Shown piece after piece: positions 26,679-35,166 of a stretch of DNA of 64,000 nt. Numbering within the stretch: position 1 is the first letter of the stretch; every line of letters begins with the position of its first letter. The notes under the pieces are model-generated. The model saw only the letters and a program-made list of their open reading frames with translations. It was not told the origin of the DNA and did no database searches. The stretch is from UBA7672 sp963784415 (GTDB taxonomy: Bacteria > Pseudomonadota > Alphaproteobacteria > Caulobacterales > Hyphomonadaceae): NCBI GenBank assembly GCA_963784415.1, contig CAWARK010000011.1:236113-300112 (forward strand), in the 5' to 3' direction. Both the position numbers and the translations under genes were made by a program.

Positions 26679-27728
26679 CTAGGCCGCCTTGTTAGCGGCT
26701 GGGCGATGGTTGGGACAGTCCTTCCGGTCGGCCGGGCAGATTCGCCCACCACAGCCGGAGCGGATTTTCGAGGCGTCCGTGTCGCCCAGCGCGTCCTCGA
26801 CCAGATCGGCCAGTGTTTCGACGAAGACGGCATCCACGCCAAGGGCAGGGGCGCGCAGGTAGTGTTTGACGCCGTGCTTGTCCGCGAGATGGCGATACTC
26901 GATGTCGAGTTCCACCAGCGTCTCGATATGTTCGGAGACGAACGCGACCGGCGAGAGCAGGATGGCCTTGCCATCCTTGGCCGCCTGTTCGATGCACGCA
27001 TCCGTGGCCGGCCCGATCCATTTCAGTGGACCCACGCGCGACTGGTAGCAGATCTGGACGTCCCATTCCGGCGGCAGCAATGGCTTCAGCTTCGCGGTGG
27101 TGAGTTCGACCTGCCACTGATAGGGATCGCCGGATTCCACGACGATTTCCGGCAGGCCGTGCGCCGACAGCAGGCAGCGCACATTGGCCGGCGACCCGCC
27201 GGCTTTCCACACGTCGATCAGCTTGCGCGCGTGCGCGGCAATGAACTTGTCGCCATCAGGATAACAGCAGATGGCAACGCCTTCCGGCCCTCGTGCCTCC
27301 TTCCACGACTTGAACGACGATTGCGTCGTGGTCGAGGAGAATTGCGGATAGAGCGGCAGCAACACGATCCTGTCCGCGCCCCAGGCGCGCACGTCGCGCA
27401 CGACATCAGCCGCATAGGGCTTCCAGTAGCGCATGGCGATAAAGCTCTTTGCCGTGCGACCGCGCTTCGTGAGTTCCGCATCCAGCGCCTGGGCCTGCTT
27501 GCGTGTCTCGGCGAGCAGGGGAGACCCACCGCCCATCAGCGCATAATTTGCCCGGGCGCTCGCCGCCCGCGTTTTCGAGATCAGGCGCGAGACGAACCAG
27601 CGAACGGGCGCAGGCGAACGAATGATCGCCGGGTCGCTGAAGAGGTTTTTCAGGAAGGGCTGAACGTCGTCAGGTCCATCAGGCCCGCCAAGGTTGAACA
27701 GCACAACCGCGATTTTTTCGGCGCTCAA
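26679..27728 (-). CDS. hemH: Ferrochelatase
   Basis: Inserts Fe2+ into protoporphyrin IX. The 349-residue protein has VVLFNLGGPDGPDDVQPFL, YALMGGGSPL, LLPLYPQFSSTTTQSS, the catalytic-His region LLSAHGLPE, CYQSRVGPLKWIGP and SPVAFVSEHIETLVELDIEY. The C-terminus GCGGRICPADRKDC has three cysteines, consistent with the 2Fe-2S cluster of some bacterial ferrochelatases. The start is TTG at 27728, overlapping the hemE stop and backed by GGAG six bases upstream. Confidence 0.95.
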   Translation of the reverse strand: MSAEKIAVVLFNLGGPDGPDDVQPFLKNLFSDPAIIRSPAPVRWFVSRLISKTRAASARANYALMGGGSPLLAETRKQAQALDAELTKRGRTAKSFIAMRYWKPYAADVVRDVRAWGADRIVLLPLYPQFSSTTTQSSFKSWKEARGPEGVAICCYPDGDKFIAAHARKLIDVWKAGGSPANVRCLLSAHGLPEIVVESGDPYQWQVELTTAKLKPLLPPEWDVQICYQSRVGPLKWIGPATDACIEQAAKDGKAILLSPVAFVSEHIETLVELDIEYRHLADKHGVKHYLRAPALGVDAVFVETLADLVEDALGDTDASKIRSGCGGRICPADRKDCPNHRPAANKAA

Positions 27729-28756
27729 GTCAGGCTCCGGATCGTGCGAAGCACTGATTCCACATTGGAAATGGGCACTTCCGGGGTCACGCCATGGCCC
27801 AGGTTGAAGATATGCGGCCGGCCTTTCAGCTGGCCGATGATCTCGCGGACACGAGTCTCAAGGCCCGGTCCGCCGGCCACCAGCCGCATCGGATCGAGAT
27901 TGCCCTGCACCGGCATGCCTTTCGGCAGCAGGGCGTCAATCCGTTTCAACGGCATCGCCGTATCGAGACCAACAGCTGTCACGCCCGTCCGCTCCGCATA
28001 GTCCACAACCAGCGTTCCAGCGCCGCGTGGAAAACCGATAATCGGCTGTTTCACGCCCAGCGCCCGCACCCGTTGTACGAGCTTGGCCGTCGGCCCGATC
28101 ACCCAGCGCTCGAATGCGTCCTGCGGCAAACCTTCCGCCCAGCTCTCGAACAGCATCAGCGCATCAGCGCCGGCATCCGCCTGCATTTTCAGATAGTGCG
28201 CGCTGGCCTCTACGAGCTGCTCCAGCATGCCATCGAGTTCTTCGGGGTGCTGGTAGCCAAACTTGCGGCTATCCGCCTTGTCGGTGCCTCCACGGCCCTC
28301 AATCGCATAAACGCCGACCGTCCAGGGTGAACCGGCAAAGCCGATCAGCGTGACGGACGGATCCAGCGCCGCCTTCACCCGCTCGACCGTCTCACCAACG
28401 GGCGCCAGTTTCGACAGCAGTTTTTCCATCGGAACGTTGGCGAGATCGCTCGCCTTGGTCGCCGGATCGACTCGCGGTCCTTCGCCTTCGAGGAAGCGCA
28501 CATTGCGTCCCATGGCGTCGAGGATGAGCAGAATGTCCGCAAAGAGGATGGCGCCATCCATTCCATAGCGCCTGACCGGCTGAAGCGTCGCTTCCGCTGC
28601 AAGGGAAGGGGAATAGCAGAAATCGAGGAAGTCACGCGCTTGCGCTCTCGTCTCCCGATATTCGGGAAGATGCCTTCCCGCCTGACGCATCATCCAAACA
28701 GGAACTGGATCAATGCGCTCACCGTTTAGCACTCTGAGAAGAGGTTTCCCGTTCAA
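27725..28756 (-). CDS. hemE: Uroporphyrinogen decarboxylase
   Basis: Decarboxylates uroporphyrinogen III to coproporphyrinogen III. The 343-residue TIM-barrel has the signature PVWMMRQAGRHLPEYR near 18-33, the catalytic ILFADILL, GFAGSPWTVGVYAIEGRGG, LMLFESWAEGL, and GFPRGAG. The only in-frame start upstream of the conserved region is TTG at 28756; the nearby ATG at 28760 is out of frame. Its 5' end borders the putative origin, as hemE does in Caulobacter. Confidence 0.95.
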   Translation of the reverse strand: MNGKPLLRVLNGERIDPVPVWMMRQAGRHLPEYRETRAQARDFLDFCYSPSLAAEATLQPVRRYGMDGAILFADILLILDAMGRNVRFLEGEGPRVDPATKASDLANVPMEKLLSKLAPVGETVERVKAALDPSVTLIGFAGSPWTVGVYAIEGRGGTDKADSRKFGYQHPEELDGMLEQLVEASAHYLKMQADAGADALMLFESWAEGLPQDAFERWVIGPTAKLVQRVRALGVKQPIIGFPRGAGTLVVDYAERTGVTAVGLDTAMPLKRIDALLPKGMPVQGNLDPMRLVAGGPGLETRVREIIGQLKGRPHIFNLGHGVTPEVPISNVESVLRTIRSLT

Positions 28757-28941
28757 GCATCACCCGGTGAGAAGGAAGAAAGAGATTCTTTGAATCTGAA
28801 TCTAAATAGACTCTGGTGGTGTTTAGTCAGTTCATAAGTCGGGTCCAAGCGTCATCCCCAAAGCGTGCACATGCCTGTGCACCGTGAATCACGCAATGTT
28901 CCGACTCCGAGTCAGATGTTTACGTTTCATTAAGATCTTCG

Positions 28942-28956
28942 TTAACAAGAGCTTAA
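28942..28956. promoter_or_regulatory. CtrA-binding site in the origin
   Basis: TTAA at 28942-28945, seven bases, TTAA at 28953-28956, followed by C: the full CtrA consensus TTAA-N7-TTAA. A third TTAA at 28930-28933 is spaced by eight bases and may extend the site. CtrA is known to block initiation at Caulobacter Cori. Confidence 0.75.
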
Positions 28957-29071
28957 CGAGAGTCGAGTCCCAAGCGCGTGACTCATGGGCGCCAATTCGA
29001 TGAGTCTTGCTCAGTCCCTCCACCTGTCAGCAACTGTGTGACTCAAACGGGTGCCGAATCCGGCGCCCTGC

Positions 29072-29080
29072 TTGTCCACA
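29072..29080 (+). promoter_or_regulatory. DnaA-box-like sequence
   Basis: TTGTCCACA differs from the consensus TTATCCACA at one position. A weaker GCGTCCACA is 35 bases downstream at 29107-29115. Confidence 0.55.
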
Positions 29081-29169
29081 ATCAACTCCCAGCGGTATGG
29101 GGGTAAGCGTCCACAGGCAGCGCTACAGGGTGGGGCGCAACAGGGTAGGGCAGGAGTAACGACCACCGG

Positions 29170-29988
29170 ATGACCTACGAGACCTATTTCAACGTGCACC
29201 TGGTCTCGGACTCAACGGGTGAGACGCTCAATGCCGTCATGCGTGCGGCATGTGCGCAGTTCGATCACATCGCCCCGCTGGAACATAACTATTACCTGGT
29301 GCGCAGCCCGAAGCAGCTCGAACGCGTGCTGAAGGAGATCGAGTCCGCGCCGGGCGTCGTGCTCTATACCATCACGGACGAGGCGCTCCGCAGCCGGCTC
29401 GAGGAGCGCTGCCGGGAGGTCGGATCGCCAACGCTGGCCGTTATCGACCCCGCCGTGAACATGCTGTCGCGCTATCTCGGGCTGCAATCGGCGCACAAGG
29501 TCGCCGGCCAGTATCACTTGGATGCAGATTATTTCGCGCGGATCGAGACCATCAACTTCGCGCTTCAGCACGATGATGGCCAACACACGGAACGTCTGCG
29601 CGAGGCCGATGTCGTGCTGGTGGGCGTATCTCGCACATCGAAGACGCCAACATGCGTTTATCTCGGCAACCGTGGCGTGAAGGCGGCGAACGTGCCGCTG
29701 GTGCCCGGCGTGGAAGTTCCCGAAATCCTGACACAACCGGGAGCCCCACTCGTCGTCGGGTTGAAGATTTCGCCCGACCGGCTGGTTCAGATCCGCCGCC
29801 ACCGCCTCTTGTCACTCAATGAGACGCCGGACGGCTCATATGCCGACGAAGAAACGGTGCAGCAGGAAATCACCAACGCCAACCGCCTGTTCGCGCGCAT
29901 GAAGTGGCCGACCATCGATGTCAGCCGCCGTTCGGTTGAAGAAACTGCGGCTGCGATCCTCAACATCATCCAGGAACACGAGCGGTGA
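29170..29988 (+). CDS. ppsR: Kinase-pyrophosphorylase, PEP synthetase regulatory protein (PPSR family)
   Basis: A 272-residue DUF299/PPSR protein, a bifunctional kinase-pyrophosphorylase that switches PEP synthetase or pyruvate phosphate dikinase. It has HLVSDSTGETL at the N-terminus, the nucleotide-binding GVSRTSKTPTCVYLGNRG near 151-168, VPLVPGVEVP and GLKISPDRLVQIRRHR. It is the first gene to the right of the origin, as in Caulobacter (the RP001 position). Its target dikinase is not in the window. Confidence 0.92.
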   Translation: MTYETYFNVHLVSDSTGETLNAVMRAACAQFDHIAPLEHNYYLVRSPKQLERVLKEIESAPGVVLYTITDEALRSRLEERCREVGSPTLAVIDPAVNMLSRYLGLQSAHKVAGQYHLDADYFARIETINFALQHDDGQHTERLREADVVLVGVSRTSKTPTCVYLGNRGVKAANVPLVPGVEVPEILTQPGAPLVVGLKISPDRLVQIRRHRLLSLNETPDGSYADEETVQQEITNANRLFARMKWPTIDVSRRSVEETAAAILNIIQEHER

Positions 29989-30593
29989 GCGCCTCTCCCG
30001 AACACCGCCTGATCCTGGCCTCCAAGAGCAAATCACGCGCGACCGTGCTCCGCGCTGCTGGCCTGTCGTTCGAACAGATCGGTTCGGGCGTGGACGAAGA
30101 TGCGCTGAAGGAGGCGCTCCGCGCCGAGGGTGCCAGCGTTGCCAAGCAGGCGGATTTGCTGGCTGAAACCAAGGCGATGAAGGTGTCGATCTCGCACCTC
30201 GGCGTGGTGCTGGGTTGCGACCAGATGCTCGATCTCGACGGGCAGGGGCTGGATAAAGTCGCAACGCGCGCCGAAGCAACGGACGTGCTCCGCAGCCTGC
30301 GCGGCAAGACACACATCCTGCAGTCGGCCATCGTCGCCTGTGTCGAAGGCGCGCCTGTGTGGCGTCATCTCTCGCAACCCAGACTGCGCATGCGCAACTT
30401 CTCGGACGCTTTCCTCGAAGACTATCTCGACCAGATCGGTGACGCTGCCTTCGAAGGCGTCGGCTGCTATCAGATCGAAGGTCTCGGCGCGCAGCTGTTC
30501 GATCGCATCGAGGGGGACTATTTCTCCATTCTCGGCATGCCACTCCTTCCGCTGCTTCAATGGCTACGCGATCGCGGCTCGCTCCGGCCATGA
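29985..30593 (+). CDS. maf: Maf-like nucleotide pyrophosphatase
   Basis: House-cleaning pyrophosphatase on non-canonical or modified nucleoside triphosphates. The 202-residue product has LILASKSKSRATVLRAAGLSFE near the start, VVLGCDQMLDLDGQGLDK in the middle and GCYQIEGLGAQLFDRIEGDYFSILGMPL at the end. GTG start at 29985 overlaps the ppsR stop (GTGA). The order ppsR-maf-aroE-coaE-dnaQ is one tightly packed operon. Confidence 0.9.
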   Translation: MSASPEHRLILASKSKSRATVLRAAGLSFEQIGSGVDEDALKEALRAEGASVAKQADLLAETKAMKVSISHLGVVLGCDQMLDLDGQGLDKVATRAEATDVLRSLRGKTHILQSAIVACVEGAPVWRHLSQPRLRMRNFSDAFLEDYLDQIGDAAFEGVGCYQIEGLGAQLFDRIEGDYFSILGMPLLPLLQWLRDRGSLRP

Positions 30594-31420
30594 ACAATTC
30601 GCGTGAGACGAAAAAGTACGCGGTAGTGGGCGATCCGGTCGCGCATTCGCTGTCGCCGCTGATCCACACTGGCTGGATCGCGGATCACGGCATCAATGCG
30701 CACTATACGCGAATCCATCTGCAGTCAGACACAGCCGCCGACGACCTGCGCGCCATGGCCGGCGAGTATGATGGCCTCAACGTCACGCTGCCGCACAAGT
30801 TGAGCGCGCTCAACGCCGCCACGAATTCTTCCCTCGAGGCGCGCGCCGTCGGCGCCGCCAACACTCTGGTCCGCGAAGAAGTCGCGTGGACGGCGTACAA
30901 TACAGACGTTGCAGGCTTTGAAGCTGCAATGCACGCTGCGTGTGGTGATGAACTCCGAAACCTTCGCGTCCTCCTGATCGGCGCAGGCGGCGCCGCACGT
31001 GCGGCCGTCGTCAGCCTCAATCGCGCGCATGCCAAGCTCACCATTGCCAACCGGTCTGCTGCTAACGCTGCCGCGCTCGCCAACGAACTCGCGCCGCACG
31101 CAGACACGTCGGATCTCAGTCAGGTCGAAAGCCTGTCCGAATGGGCCGACATCATCGTCAATTCCGCCAGCCTCGGCCATTCCGGCGCCAGCCTGCCGCC
31201 GCTCGCGCCGGGCAGGGGCAGGCCCTTCCTCGATCTGTCGTATGGAAAAGCTGCTGCTGGCGCGCTCGATGCTGCATCGTCCGCCGGCTGGGCGCCGCAC
31301 GATGGCCTCACCATGTTGGTTGCGCAGGCGGCCGCCGCTTTCCATCTCTGGTTCAACGTCTGGCCGGATCAGGCGAAGGCGCTTCATGCCTGCCGCGAAG
31401 CCGTGGCGGCGCGCACATGA
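30590..31420 (+). CDS. aroE: Shikimate dehydrogenase
   Basis: NADPH-dependent reduction of 3-dehydroshikimate in aromatic amino-acid synthesis. The 276-residue protein has the shikimate-binding VVGDPVAHSLSPLIHTGWI, GLNVTLPHKLSA with the catalytic Lys, NTDVAGF, the NADP-binding GAGGAARAAV and NRSAANA, and a C-terminal DGLTMLVAQAAAAFHLW. ATG at 30590 overlaps the maf stop (ATGA); an upstream start at 30560 is less likely. Confidence 0.95.
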   Translation: MNNSRETKKYAVVGDPVAHSLSPLIHTGWIADHGINAHYTRIHLQSDTAADDLRAMAGEYDGLNVTLPHKLSALNAATNSSLEARAVGAANTLVREEVAWTAYNTDVAGFEAAMHAACGDELRNLRVLLIGAGGAARAAVVSLNRAHAKLTIANRSAANAAALANELAPHADTSDLSQVESLSEWADIIVNSASLGHSGASLPPLAPGRGRPFLDLSYGKAAAGALDAASSAGWAPHDGLTMLVAQAAAAFHLWFNVWPDQAKALHACREAVAART

Positions 31421-32034
31421 TCAAACTCGCGCTCACCGGCTCCATCGGCATGGGCAAGTCCGCCACCGCGGCGATGTTCGCGGCGCGGCGCGTGCCGGTT
31501 TATGACGCGGATGCCGCCGTCCATCGTGTCTATGCGCCGGGGGGCGCTGCCGTTGCGCCCCTCGAAGCCGAATTTCCGGGCGTCACCGGCGCAGACGGAG
31601 GGATCGACCGCCCAAAGCTGCGCCAGCGCGTGATCGATAATCCTGCCGCCATGAAAAGGCTGGAAGAAATCGTCCACCCCATCGTCGGCGGCACGCAGCT
31701 GGCCTTCCTGCAGAAAGCCATCGAAGACGCCCAGGACATCGTCGTGCTCGACATTCCGCTCCTGTTTGAAACGGGCGGCGACAAGCGGGCGGATGCAGTT
31801 CTTGTGGTCACCGCCCCTGCCGACGTCCAAAGGGCCCGCGTTCTGGCGCGCGGACAGATGACCGAGGCCGAGTTCGAGGCGATACTCGCCCGTCAGGTTC
31901 CCGATTCGGTGAAGCGGAGCCGCGCCGATTTCATCATCGACACCAGCCAGGGCTTTGCCGCCGCCGAGGCCCGCGTCGATGAAATCCTCGCGGAACTTCG
32001 CAAGCGTATCGCGAACAGCAACGAGGCAAGCTGA
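31417..32034 (+). CDS. coaE: Dephospho-CoA kinase
   Basis: Last step of coenzyme A synthesis. It has 205 residues, P-loop GSIGMGKS at 8-15, the lid region VYDADAAVHRVYAPGG, IVVLDIPLLFETGGDKRADAVLVV, and RQVPDSVKRSRADFIIDT near the end. Start ATG at 31417 sits in the aroE stop (ATGA); its own stop overlaps the dnaQ ATG by one base. Confidence 0.95.
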   Translation: MIKLALTGSIGMGKSATAAMFAARRVPVYDADAAVHRVYAPGGAAVAPLEAEFPGVTGADGGIDRPKLRQRVIDNPAAMKRLEEIVHPIVGGTQLAFLQKAIEDAQDIVVLDIPLLFETGGDKRADAVLVVTAPADVQRARVLARGQMTEAEFEAILARQVPDSVKRSRADFIIDTSQGFAAAEARVDEILAELRKRIANSNEAS

Positions 32035-32738
32035 TGCGGGAAGTTGTCTTCGATACGGAAACCACCGGCCTCAATCCGGGGCAGGGCGACCGCATCGTCG
32101 AGGTCGGCTGCATCGAGCTGGTCAACCTCCTGCCCACGGGCAAGGAATTCCAGATCTACATCAATCCCGGTCGCCCGGTGTCCGAGGCGACGGTGCGCAT
32201 CACGGGCATCACCAACGAGACACTGCGCGGCAAGCCGCCTTTCGAACACCCCAGTGTTGTCGACGCCCTGCTCGAGTTCTTTGGGGACTCGCCGATCGTC
32301 GCCCACAACGCAGAGTTCGACCGCGGCTTCCTGAACTACGAGCTTGAACTGATGGGCCGCGCGCCCTTCCCGAAAGAGCGCTTCATCGACACGCTGGTGC
32401 TGGCGCGCGAACATCGCCCCGGCTCGCCCGCCTCGCTCGACGCCGTCTGCAAGCGCTTCGACATTTCGATCAAGGACCGCGTGCTGCACGGCGCGCTCCT
32501 CGACGCGCAGCTGCTCGCGATGGCCTATCTCGAGCTGCGCGGCGGGCGCGAGCGCGCTTTCAATTTCGGTAATGGCGCCGGCGGGAACACGTCCGGCCAA
32601 ACCGTCTTCACGCCGCGCCGCCAGCGTTCGACGCCCCTGCCGCCGCGTCTGAGTGAAGCGGAGGCAGCCGCACACGCCGCCTTCGTCGAAACGCTTGGCG
32701 ACAAGGACCACGAAGCGATCTGGAAGAAGTTCACCTGA
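32034..32738 (+). CDS. dnaQ: DNA polymerase III epsilon subunit (proofreading exonuclease)
   Basis: DEDDh 3'-5' exonuclease of the replicase. The 234-residue product has FDTETTGL at 6-13 with the first catalytic Asp and Glu, VRITGITNETL, VAHNAEFDRGFL with the second Asp, and a HGALLDAQLLAMAYLEL block supplying the His and last Asp. The C-terminal tail, rich in Arg and Pro, would bind the polymerase alpha subunit. It ends the ppsR operon. Confidence 0.95.
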   Translation: MREVVFDTETTGLNPGQGDRIVEVGCIELVNLLPTGKEFQIYINPGRPVSEATVRITGITNETLRGKPPFEHPSVVDALLEFFGDSPIVAHNAEFDRGFLNYELELMGRAPFPKERFIDTLVLAREHRPGSPASLDAVCKRFDISIKDRVLHGALLDAQLLAMAYLELRGGRERAFNFGNGAGGNTSGQTVFTPRRQRSTPLPPRLSEAEAAAHAAFVETLGDKDHEAIWKKFT

Positions 32739-32816
32739 TCTGAAAGCTCGCCAATAAGCTACCGCTTTCCGCCGCCGGCATTCCGGCCCTACAGTACGGG
32801 GCAGGAGACGCCGCAC

Positions 32817-33854
32817 ATGAAAGCCCTGACGTACCACGCCGCCAAGGACATCCGCTTCGAGTCCATTCCCGACGCGAAGATCACCAAGCCACATGCGGCG
32901 CTGGTGAAGGTGAAAGCGTGCGGCATCTGCGGCAGCGACCTCCACATCTATCAGGGCCACGGTTTCAGCGACGACATCGGCTTCTGTGTCGGCCACGAAG
33001 CCGTCGGCGAAATCGTCGAGATCGGCCCGCATGTCGAAACGCTGAAAGTCGGCGACCAGGTGATGATCTCCGCGGCGGTCGGTTGCGGGCGCTGCGCCGC
33101 ATGCCGCGCCGGCGACTGCGTGAAATGCGAATTCAATGCCACGGGCTGTTACGGCCTCAGCCACGCCCTCGAAGGCTGTCAGGCCGAAGCGGTGATGGTG
33201 CCGCACGCCGACCAGAACGCGGCGCGCATTCCCGAAGGCCTCACCCTCGAACAGGGGTTGCTGCTTACCGACAACCTGCCGACCGCCTATCTCGGCGCCA
33301 CCAACGCAGACATCCGTCCCGGCGGCATCGTTGCTGTCGTTGGCCTCGGGCCCATCGGCCTGATGGCGGTGGAGATTGCCTTCGCGCTGGGGGCCGCGCG
33401 TGTCTATGCGGCTGATCTCGTGCCCGAACGCCGCGCCCTGGCCGAGCGCCTCGGCGCAATTCCCCTGACGCCGAGCGACGAACGCGCCGAACTCAAGGAA
33501 TTCACCAAGGGCCGCTTTGCCGACAGTGTGATCGAAGCCGTCGGCGCCGACGCCACGTTGAAACTCGCAATCGCGCTGGCGGGCAAGCAGGCCACCGTCT
33601 CCACCATCGGCGTCAACCAGACCAAGCAGTTCCCGTTCCCGATGGCGCTGGCCTTCAACAAGGGACTGACCTTCCGCACCAGCCTCTGCTCGGTGGTGAA
33701 ACACTGGTCCGAGCTTGTTCCGCTCGTGCGCGGCGGCCGCCTGAAGCCGGAGCAGTTCATCTCCCACCGCATGCCGCTGTCGGAAGGCGCACACGCCTAC
33801 GAGCTCTTCAACGAACGCCGCGATGGCGCGCTCAAGATGGTGTTGACGCTCTAG
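32817..33854 (+). CDS. Zinc-dependent alcohol dehydrogenase family protein
   Basis: A 345-residue medium-chain dehydrogenase. The catalytic zinc ligands are Cys35 in ACGICGSDLH and His60-Glu61 in VGHEAVGE. The structural zinc is carried by CGRCAACRAGDCVKC. The Rossmann fold has VGLGPIGLMAVEIAFALGA. Family members act on alcohols, sorbitol or threonine, but the substrate here is unclear. GGAG lies before the ATG. The genes around it are housekeeping genes unrelated to it. Confidence 0.85.
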   Translation: MKALTYHAAKDIRFESIPDAKITKPHAALVKVKACGICGSDLHIYQGHGFSDDIGFCVGHEAVGEIVEIGPHVETLKVGDQVMISAAVGCGRCAACRAGDCVKCEFNATGCYGLSHALEGCQAEAVMVPHADQNAARIPEGLTLEQGLLLTDNLPTAYLGATNADIRPGGIVAVVGLGPIGLMAVEIAFALGAARVYAADLVPERRALAERLGAIPLTPSDERAELKEFTKGRFADSVIEAVGADATLKLAIALAGKQATVSTIGVNQTKQFPFPMALAFNKGLTFRTSLCSVVKHWSELVPLVRGGRLKPEQFISHRMPLSEGAHAYELFNERRDGALKMVLTL

Positions 33855-33867
33855 GCGGGGGAGAGGC

Positions 33868-34353
33868 CTAAGCCTTGGCCTGCGCCTCGGCTTCTGCGCG
33901 CAGGCGCTGCTGGCGATAGAGCCCGACGAAGTCGATCGGGTCGATCATCAGCGGCGGGTGGCCGCCTTCGCGCGTGATGTCGGCGATGATACGGCGCGCA
34001 AACGGGAAGAGCAGGCGCGGGCATTCGATCAGCAGCATTCCCTCGGCGTCTTCCTGCGTGGCGTCCTGCAACTGCACGACACCGGCATAGACAAGCTCGA
34101 CAATGAAAACGACGGCGTCCTGGCGCTTGGCGCGAGCCGACAGTTTCAACTCAACGGCGAAAATCTTCTCGGCGGGCGGGCCGGGTTCCACGCGTACGTC
34201 GATCCCGAGTTCGATCTCCGGCGCCGTGCCGCTCTGCTGCGAGGCGAACAGCCCCGGATTTTCGAATGAAAGGTCTTTAACGTACTGCGCCAGCACGCGG
34301 ATCATCGGCGGTCCGGCGGCTTCCGTGGCTTCCGGTGTTGCTGTTTCGGTCAT
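33868..34353 (-). CDS. secB: Protein-export chaperone SecB
   Basis: Holdase that keeps precursors unfolded and hands them to SecA. The 161-residue protein has IRVLAQYVKDLSFENPG, VELVYAGVVQLQDATQEDAEGMLLIECPRLLFPFARRIIADITREGGHPPLMIDPIDFVGLY split over the expected blocks. Start MTETATPEA at 34353 is preferred over 34401. It lies between dnaQ/ADH and the Tim44-like gene, on the opposite strand to both, as in related genomes near the origin. Confidence 0.95.
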   Translation of the reverse strand: MTETATPEATEAAGPPMIRVLAQYVKDLSFENPGLFASQQSGTAPEIELGIDVRVEPGPPAEKIFAVELKLSARAKRQDAVVFIVELVYAGVVQLQDATQEDAEGMLLIECPRLLFPFARRIIADITREGGHPPLMIDPIDFVGLYRQQRLRAEAEAQAKA

Positions 34354-34526
34354 GTCGGCGTGTCCGGAATTGTCAAAATCTGAAGGCTGGGCCGCTATCA
34401 CGCTGCTGCGACGGCGGCAACAACGGGCTGACTTGCTGGCTTTTGTGTCTATATTGATCTCTCGGGTGGCGAGGACTGTGCCCTGTCTGGCCCAGAAGTG
34501 TCCTGCCCAGAAGCTGAAGGTCCGCC

Positions 34527-35138
34527 TTGTCTATTGATCTGATCATCCTCGCAGCGATCGCGGTCTTCGTGATTTCTCGCCTGTACGCGGTTCTGGGCCA
34601 GAAAACCGGCGCGGAACCCCCGGCGCGCCGCCTGCGCGAAGCGCCCGTGCGCGCGCCCGAACAGGATGATGACGCCTCGGCCGAGCCTGCCGACAAGAAA
34701 CGCCTGCGCCCCGCCTTCACCGGCCCGGCCGCCGCCGGAATGGAAGCGATCGCTGCCGAAGACGACAGCTTCTCGCCCGAGGAATTCACCCGCGGCGCCC
34801 GCAAGGCCTACGAAATGATCGTTGCAGCTTTCGCCGACGGCGACCGCAACGCCCTGCGCGACCTGGTCGATCAGGATGTGTTTGACGCCTACAGCGACGC
34901 TATCGCCGAGCGTGAGCGCGCCGGGACCGAGCCCATGCGCCTCGTTCGCCTGCGTCAGGCCCGCATCGCGGAGGCTTCGGTTGACGCCGGCAACATGGCG
35001 CGGGTGCTGGTTTCGTTCGAAAGCGACCTGTCGGATGGCGAGAACATGCGTTCCGCCAAGGAGATCTGGACGTTCAAGCGCCAGCTGAAGATCGACAATC
35101 CGAACTGGCTGCTCGACGAAGTCACGACTGCGAACTGA
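34527..35138 (+). CDS. Tim44-like domain protein
   Basis: A 203-residue inner-membrane-anchored protein. Residues 1-22 form one hydrophobic segment (LIILAAIAVFVISRLYAVLG), followed by a charged linker, then a Tim44/TimA-type domain (FTRGARKAYEMIVAAFADGDRNALRDLVDQDVFDAYSDAI, EIWTFKRQLKIDNPNWLLDEV). Related proteins interact with the membrane or with outer-membrane insertion. Start TTG at 34527 has AAGG six bases upstream. The usual neighbour MltA is absent. Confidence 0.82.
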   Translation: MSIDLIILAAIAVFVISRLYAVLGQKTGAEPPARRLREAPVRAPEQDDDASAEPADKKRLRPAFTGPAAAGMEAIAAEDDSFSPEEFTRGARKAYEMIVAAFADGDRNALRDLVDQDVFDAYSDAIAERERAGTEPMRLVRLRQARIAEASVDAGNMARVLVSFESDLSDGENMRSAKEIWTFKRQLKIDNPNWLLDEVTTAN

Positions 35139-35166
35139 TCCGCTCCCGAGACGTAGCTGGTTTCCG

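Larger units (their letters stand above)
28757..29169. other. oriC: Putative chromosomal origin of replication (Cori-like)
   Basis: 413 bases between hemE (leftward) and ppsR (rightward), the exact position of Caulobacter Cori. It contains thirteen GANTC sites from 28784 to 29060, a TTAA-N7-TTAA CtrA site, DnaA-box-like TTGTCCACA (29072-29080) and GCGTCCACA (29107-29115), and AT-rich patches at about 28781-28812 and 28915-28957. Flanking genes point away from it on both sides. No open frame is convincing. Position, motifs and gene orientation all agree, but function is inferred. Confidence 0.85.

Noticed and set aside
26223..28001. 592-residue plus-strand open frame over hemJ, hemH and hemE
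   Set aside because: Antisense shadow of three well-supported haem genes; no family motif and no ribosome site.
28758..28760. ATG at 28760 as the hemE start
   Set aside because: It is out of frame with hemE; the in-frame codon upstream of the conserved region is TTG at 28756, followed upstream by a stop.
28930..28945. Second CtrA site from TTAA 28930 and TTAA 28942
   Set aside because: Spacing is eight, not seven, bases; counted only as a possible extension of the site at 28942-28956.
31893..33794. 633-residue minus-strand open frame across coaE, dnaQ and the alcohol dehydrogenase
   Set aside because: It lies antisense to three clear genes, and its composition is the Arg/Gly/Asp-rich mirror of their codons. 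High-GC genomes give many such antisense frames.
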